64,000 nucleotides of DNA from Agrocybe praecox (Eukaryota; Basidiomycota; Agaricomycetes; Agaricales; Agrocybaceae), in assembly GCA_964017145.1 (NCBI GenBank), contig OZ024845.1:1550001-1614000 (forward strand). Direction: 5' to 3'. The position numbers were made by a program, and so were the translations under genes. Positions 58,971-64,000 of this stretch are shown one piece after another. Within the stretch, counting starts at the first letter, position 1; every line of letters begins with the position of its first letter. The notes beneath the pieces are model-generated. The model had not been told where the DNA came from. It worked only from the letters and a program-made list of their open reading frames with translations, and searched no databases.

Positions 58971-60031
58971 CTTGATACTAAAATGCCACCAACATATCCA
59001 TCTATTAACAGATAAAAAAACATGTGGATGTGCATCTAGTAACTTACCGAGCGTAATAAAATTTCGCGTATTTCAATCTGAGCTTGCCGACCCTGAGGTG
59101 GTTCTTGTCAGAACCTTTTTCTTCATTGAGTGAGTTGAACAAGTTCTGTCAGGAAGCTTTGGGGAAGAACCCAATGAAGTACCTAGAATACGATTGAATA
59201 AGGTTCCTTGTCCCTTGGCATATGATCCCGAAGAGCCTAGTATCCCTGTATGGACTGAACCAATCCATCCGCAGTCCACGAAGCGTGTCCCAGCCGGAAA
59301 AAAAAAGAACTCTGGCCGATATAAATTGTCTTCGAAAGGGTGACCTGACTCCTGGCTGTACAATGGTCATGAGTCCCTGGTTTCTGGAAGTTGGAAGAAG
59401 CATATTCAAATCGATGTCTTGAGAAACATAAGATGCGATGACTTACTGAACTGAACGCCGACGCAATGCTCTTCCTTTTCTCTTCTTCTATAATGAATGG
59501 CGAGTAGACAGCAGGTCATTCCCTCGTCTTCTTCCTCGGAGGCCGCATACCTTGTAGGTTTGCCAATTGAGGTACGGTCTTTCGTACCCGTGAAAAAGGC
59601 ATTTTGCATTATTGCAATTGAACCAAGCCGTTCCGACTCCCGAGCACCTGATCGAGTCGTTCTTCTGACGCGTACACTCCACCGAGGTGGTCATCTCATA
59701 CATGGGAATAAGAGCCTTACCAAAGTTGCTCCACTGCGCGCTACTTGATCCTCGCTCTTGATGTTCTGAAATGATAAGCTTAAGACGATCAGACAGTGTC
59801 AATTAACCTCATGAGTGAAGAAGTCACAAGTCTGATGATAATCTAGTTCGACATATAGCACAGAGATTCTCCCTAAATATCCAAGATATCAAAGCGAGCT
59901 CGACGTCATCCATTAGGCAACTCATGACACAGACAGATATGTCACAGATCCATAGATATTGTTAAGAGAGTTTACTCAGTAAAGGTATCATATTGAAGAG
60001 ATAAAACACACTGTCGCAGCAATAAAAACAA
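58971..60031. other. Intergenic, no gene confirmed
   Basis: Several overlapping ORFs of 60-104 codons occur, mostly on the minus strand (59073-59802), with no recognisable domain or shared splice pattern. The 3' flank of SPC2 starts near 59950. Confidence 0.35.
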
Positions 60032-61055
60032 TCACGCTAGCTTTCCATCCATAGCCTGTTCAACCAGTTCTGCTACCCATTTCTCGAATGCTTCTTGATG
60101 CATGGTTCCCTCGTCATCAAAGAAGGCGGCGAAATGTTGAGTCGAGTTTGTTCGCCCTTTAGCCAATAGAGATTTTCCGGCATTGGTGGAACGGACGTAA
60201 GAGACGGCCAGTTGATAAGAAGGTGAGTTTGAAGGAGTTAAGGAAGTGGTAACTTTTGAGGCAGGGGTAGTAGTCGAGGTGATGTGTATACGTTCGCTGA
60301 TTATCTGTCATTCACAACGGCCGCATGAAGGAATGCCCATGGTGTGAAAAATGTAAAGACTGACTCGTTTGGACAACGTTTTTCTCTTTCCGACAAAGAT
60401 GGTATTTCCCTCCACGAAGTAGGCATAGAGAGTTTGAAGTACAGTGAGGAAAATATATCTGAGGAAAATAGTCATTGTTATTACAAAGCGAACAGTGAGA
60501 AGGGGGTTAGGACGCACATTACAAGTCCAATCGAAACCATAGGTTTTGATGTTTCGAAGTCAATCTTATAGCCATACAAAGCCGTGCCAGCGGCCACAAA
60601 TACGCTTAACCATCCGAGACCAAGGCGGACATCTGTATGAAGGTGGTTTTGTCTGAAGAGTTCTGGCCGTGATAGAAACTAAAGGCGGGGGAAAGAATTG
60701 GTCAGAATAAGAGTAAAAAGGTGGTCGTATAAGAGAAAAGATTCTCGAGTATGCAGCAATAATGAAGATGGAGAGCATAATAGGAGTTGCAGGGGTTTAA
60801 AGGTCCATAGAAAGAGCAACTCACGCGCTTCACGGCATCATCACAAGCATTCTTGAGCTCCGTTATACTAGCGTTGTTCACTTTTACGGTATCCCTGTCG
60901 ATTGACGATACCGTTATCGACAGTGGACCAACAGGGCGCTCAGACTCTGGTGAAATTGGCGATCGTGTGCGACCTGGGCTCGGTGTACGTGTCGTTCTTG
61001 CAGAAGCTACAGAGCTATCGACTTCGAGATTTGATACCTTTTTGGAACGAGCCAT
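60032..61055 (-). CDS. SPC2: Signal peptidase complex subunit 2
   Basis: A minus-strand gene. Exon 1 (60825-61055) has a Ser/Pro-rich N-terminal extension (TRTPSPGRTRSPISPESERP) then VKVNNASITELKNACDDAVK. Later exons: FLSRPELFRQNHLHTDVRLG, LGWLSVFVAAGTALYGYKID (TM1), VLQTLYAYFVEGNTIFVGKR (TM2), then the cytosolic C-terminal domain ending EQAMDGKLA with TGA at 60032-60034. SPC2/SPCS2 is a two-helix ER membrane subunit of the signal peptidase complex that couples it to the Sec61 translocon. The length and the conserved segment around TM1 fit the family well. The long N-terminal tail is a lineage feature. Confidence 0.85.
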
Positions 61056-61306
61056 AAGTGCTTTTGTAGGAAAGAGCGAGAGGGGTATTAAGAGAGAGAA
61101 AAGGGATGTGGAGAAGTACAGTACACAATGCCGACTCCCAACTCTCCTTCTCGCGACGTGTTCCCCTCGGCCTCGCCACGTGAAATTCCCACGCTTCCCA
61201 TGCATCAACATCTCCCCCTCGAGATAAGATAAGATTACCGTTCCTACCCCGCGTTCAACATGCTTTGAGTCTGGCACGATTCGGATGATGGCACTGTGTC
61301 CTCACG
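61056..61306. other. Divergent promoter region
   Basis: The short space between the divergently transcribed SPC2 and the gene starting at 61307 probably holds both promoters. GATAAGATAAGA near 61221 is a possible GATA-factor site. Confidence 0.35.
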
Positions 61307-62003
61307 ATGGCTTATAGGTGGGCAATCAAGCAAACGGCGCAGTTCAAAGAAGAAAGAGACAAGCAGCGAAAAAGCCAAGGTCTCTGCCCATTCGACCAAC
61401 TCGATGAACAAGGGAAGAACGCCGTTCATAAGACTCAGAAAGCGGAACTGTTGAAGAACACCGAACAAGACCTCGTATTAACCGCTTGGTCTTTGGGACG
61501 CTATCCACTTCAGATTTACGTAGCTCCTTACTCTGGATTCATAGAGCTTCCGCGGAACCATATGGCTTCGTCTGGTTTTGACCGCGTGAGTAGACTGGAT
61601 GACATTGTCTCAACGTCGAGTTCACCTTGTACAGATAAAATTCGACGAGGGAGACAATTTGAACCTCATCACATTCAACCACTATAACCAGGCCGTCGAC
61701 TCCAAGTCATATCCTGGTAGAAATTATGTTTCCGATGGATCAATTCTCCCAAAGAGGTCAGTAATTTGGATCTGCTAATATCCATGTTTTTGGCCTTACC
61801 TGACTATCCTCTCCTGCTATAGGCATGAGTATCTCGGTCCTTCCCCGAGTATAGCTGGATATCGCTTTTCCCTTGGTACCGTGCAAGTCTTATTCTGGGA
61901 TAGTTATTTGGAAACGAGGTGGATTGGAAAACGTAAATGGGATGTCGAGCTCGAATTCAATCCAACCCTTCAGACATGGCAGATATCGGAATACAGCCTC
62001 TAA
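61307..62003 (+). CDS. Conserved-looking protein of unknown function
   Basis: Three exons with closed phases: 61307-61585, 61635-61756, 61823-62003 (193 residues). It starts with a basic helical segment (RWAIKQTAQFKEERDKQRKS), then QDLVLTAWSLGRYPLQIYVA, LNLITFNHYNQAVDSKSYPG, HEYLGPSPSIAGYRFSLGTV and WDVELEFNPTLQTWQISEYS. No domain is recognised. After the TAA at 62001 the frame continues open into MQWFEFK with a GT donor, and a possible next exon at about 62130-62222 reads QWDNLISIPVVRIHGYVYKE then HALSLRLVKPKPG. The gene may therefore be longer, with the TAA a nonsense mutation, or there may be a second gene. Confidence 0.5.
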
Positions 62004-64000
62004 ATGCAATGGTTTGAATTCAAGGTATCTTTGCCATGTATTGCCCCCACGATTATCAGGACCCTTCCTATTATCAGGAGCTTTGTGCCAATTCTTGATC
62101 AAGTGAATCTGAATTGTATTTGCTCGTAGCGCTCTCGCTGGCCAATGGGATAATCTCATCTCTATACCAGTCGTTCGAATCCACGGTTATGTGTATAAAG
62201 AACATGCTCTTTCCTTGCGATTGGTCAAACCCAAGCCTGGTTGAGTCCTCAGCTAATTCGGCGGATGGCCCGGGCCGTTTACTCAGACGCCACGGTCACA
62301 TGTCTCCCACGCGCCTATTAATTGGAATGCCGGAAATTTGTCGAGGCCTTCTTTTCTCTTCCCCATTACCTCTCATTACACTCTCGAGCTTATCTCTGCT
62401 GTTAATCATTGAACCTTCCAAATTCTGCACTAGCCGAACAAGTCATGCCTACCTTCAATTATCGCCTCTTAGAGATTTTCTTTCTCATGAGTCATCATCG
62501 ATATCTTTGGCATCCTTTCAATGACTCGCCGTGTGAAGATGGAAGTTAAACTCGTGCATAACAGACATCTTCTCTCAATCATGATGATCAGAACTGGATC
62601 AGAAACACATCATTCCGGTGGGTGTACCCACAAGTTATCGTATGGTCAATATCTGTCGGCCATGAATTATTGATGGCTTTTACCATCGGCTTCAATCCTG
62701 GACTTACACTTATTTCCTCCTTGATATTTGGATTTTCGCTTCGAGTATGTGCCCGCTCGATTTCGCTATCGTACTGCAACATGCAAGATGCTTCTACTAC
62801 TAGCCTCTAGGAAGCTCGAGCTACTCAGGGATGATTTACATCGTGCGAAAACGACGAGTGGAATTTAAGACCAGAGTTTCTTTATCCAAATTCCGAAAAC
62901 ATACGATCGTGCGATATTTCTCTCTGGTTATCCCCGACGCTCCTTCAGGGTTCACCTCCCCAACGCTTCAAATAGCGAGTTGAATCAGAACTTTTCTTTG
63001 TTGCAATAATATTACTAGAAGCTTGATTCTTGGGTCATATTTTCAAGGTGAAAGAATGGGACATTGGCTAATAAAAAGTTCAGATCTGAACAACGCCTCA
63101 TGACTCCTGAGTTCCCAAGGCTGTAACTAGTCAAGCTGGTTATCAGCCCACAATCGCGAGACATGCGTGAGAGAGGAATTAGAGGAGTGGGATGGACCTC
63201 AACGTCGGCCCTGGAGATTTTCCGACCCATCGAGCAAAAAAGAGCTATATGCGCCTTAAATAAGTTAAGATAATCCGGCGCCCGCAATTGTGGCTGGGAG
63301 TTGGCTTCTAGATCAATGGGGTGCAGTTTTCTAACAGTTAACTTGAAGGTTTGAAATTTCGGAACTCGCTTTGGGTAAGTAGTTCGATTGGTACCGTCGA
63401 TTAAGTTTTAAGCTTTAAATTGATGCAATCAAAAACAAACCCTTTTGGAGGCACTTGAGGGGTGGAAATTTGGAATAACGAGTTGCTGACGACCTGCATC
63501 CTGTGCCTCTGTATGACTTTTGGAACCATAGATTAGTGCAATCCAGGATTTCTAAATAACTTGCTCAAAATACTATCTTTGAGAACACTGAAATTGCGAG
63601 AAAAACCGCCGTTTAAGTTTTTTTTTCTGTTCATTTTTTACATATATACAGTGGCAGTTTGAACAACCGTTAACGATTTAACCGGCATAAGTGAAGAATA
63701 TGAAGGCTGGAAAGGACGAACGAGTATAATGCAGCAGAGCCGAGGGTTATGTGACGTGTCTGAGTTTGAAATAAAGCCGTTTATGAACTAGGAAGGGGGG
63801 AAGGGCCTCTTTCTAGATAAACGTTTAGAAAAGGGTGTTTCCATCCATCTGAGTTGGGTTTCTATATTTCATGATGCACCTGACAAGCGGCATCATGGCT
63901 TAGAACTAAATTCTGTAACTAGAAACGTTCTAAATCGTTAAGGAAATCTGTGGGTAGGAAAGAATAGAATAGCGTTTCCGAATTCATGACATCACACCGA
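62004..64000. other. Right end of the window, no gene confirmed
   Basis: May include further exons of the preceding gene up to about 62.2 kb. Beyond that only unassigned ORFs (62114-62524 plus, 63015-63287 minus) and AT-rich sequence to the edge. Confidence 0.35.

Noticed and set aside
1..64000. CRISPR arrays, bacterial operons or rRNA genes
   Set aside because: Spliceosomal introns occur throughout and no such signals were seen; the only tandem arrays are the arms of the mobile element and the 27-bp repeats in Rep.

Overview
The window comes from a filamentous basidiomycete, most likely an Agaricomycete. Genes are cut by many short (about 50-65 bp) introns. Gene content is typical of mushroom-forming fungi: tandem class I hydrophobins, NACHT NTPases without recognisable repeats, a CsbD-like glycine-rich protein, a jelly-roll-type transmembrane glycoprotein, a TenA-like enzyme, an OPT transporter and small cysteine-rich secreted proteins. 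All calls were made by reading the sequence; no database search was run.

Layout. 0-7 kb: the 3' part of a NACHT-NLR gene entering from the left, a broken tandem copy of its 3' exon, an F-box-like protein, and on the minus strand AIP1/WDR1 (actin turnover). 8.9-13.3 kb: a secreted cysteine-containing protein and a transmembrane glycoprotein with an extracellular lectin-like fold. 14-17 kb: an apparently intact cytochrome P450 and, beside it, a 5'-truncated P450 pseudogene. 17.6-20.4 kb: three tandem genes of a four-exon, six-cysteine small secreted protein family; a fourth member lies at 37.7-38.2 kb.

20.48-33.51 kb: a 13-kb mobile element inserted just upstream of the third secreted-protein gene. 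It is bounded by very long terminal inverted repeats (about 1.8-2.0 kb), mostly made of 8 and 9 copies of a roughly 160-bp unit. Inside are an OB-fold/SSB-like protein, an unrecognised multi-exon ORF, and a Helitron-type HUH Rep plus PIF1 helicase interrupted by two TGA codons. Helitrons normally have no long inverted repeats, so this architecture is the most unusual thing in the window.

34-46 kb: an MFS drug/H+ antiporter-like gene, the fourth secreted-protein gene, mitochondrial ribosomal protein mL59, a TenA-like protein, a chimeric pseudogene (NLR 5' end joined to TenA 3' end) and a complete NACHT-NLR gene. 46-51 kb: a CsbD-like protein and two class I hydrophobins. 52-64 kb: an OPT oligopeptide transporter, a secreted DUF3455-type protein, signal peptidase complex subunit 2 and an unrecognised conserved-looking gene. 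Housekeeping genes (AIP1, mL59, SPC2) are scattered among fast-evolving secreted, NLR and transposon sequences, and fragments of NLR, P450 and TenA genes point to frequent local duplication and decay.
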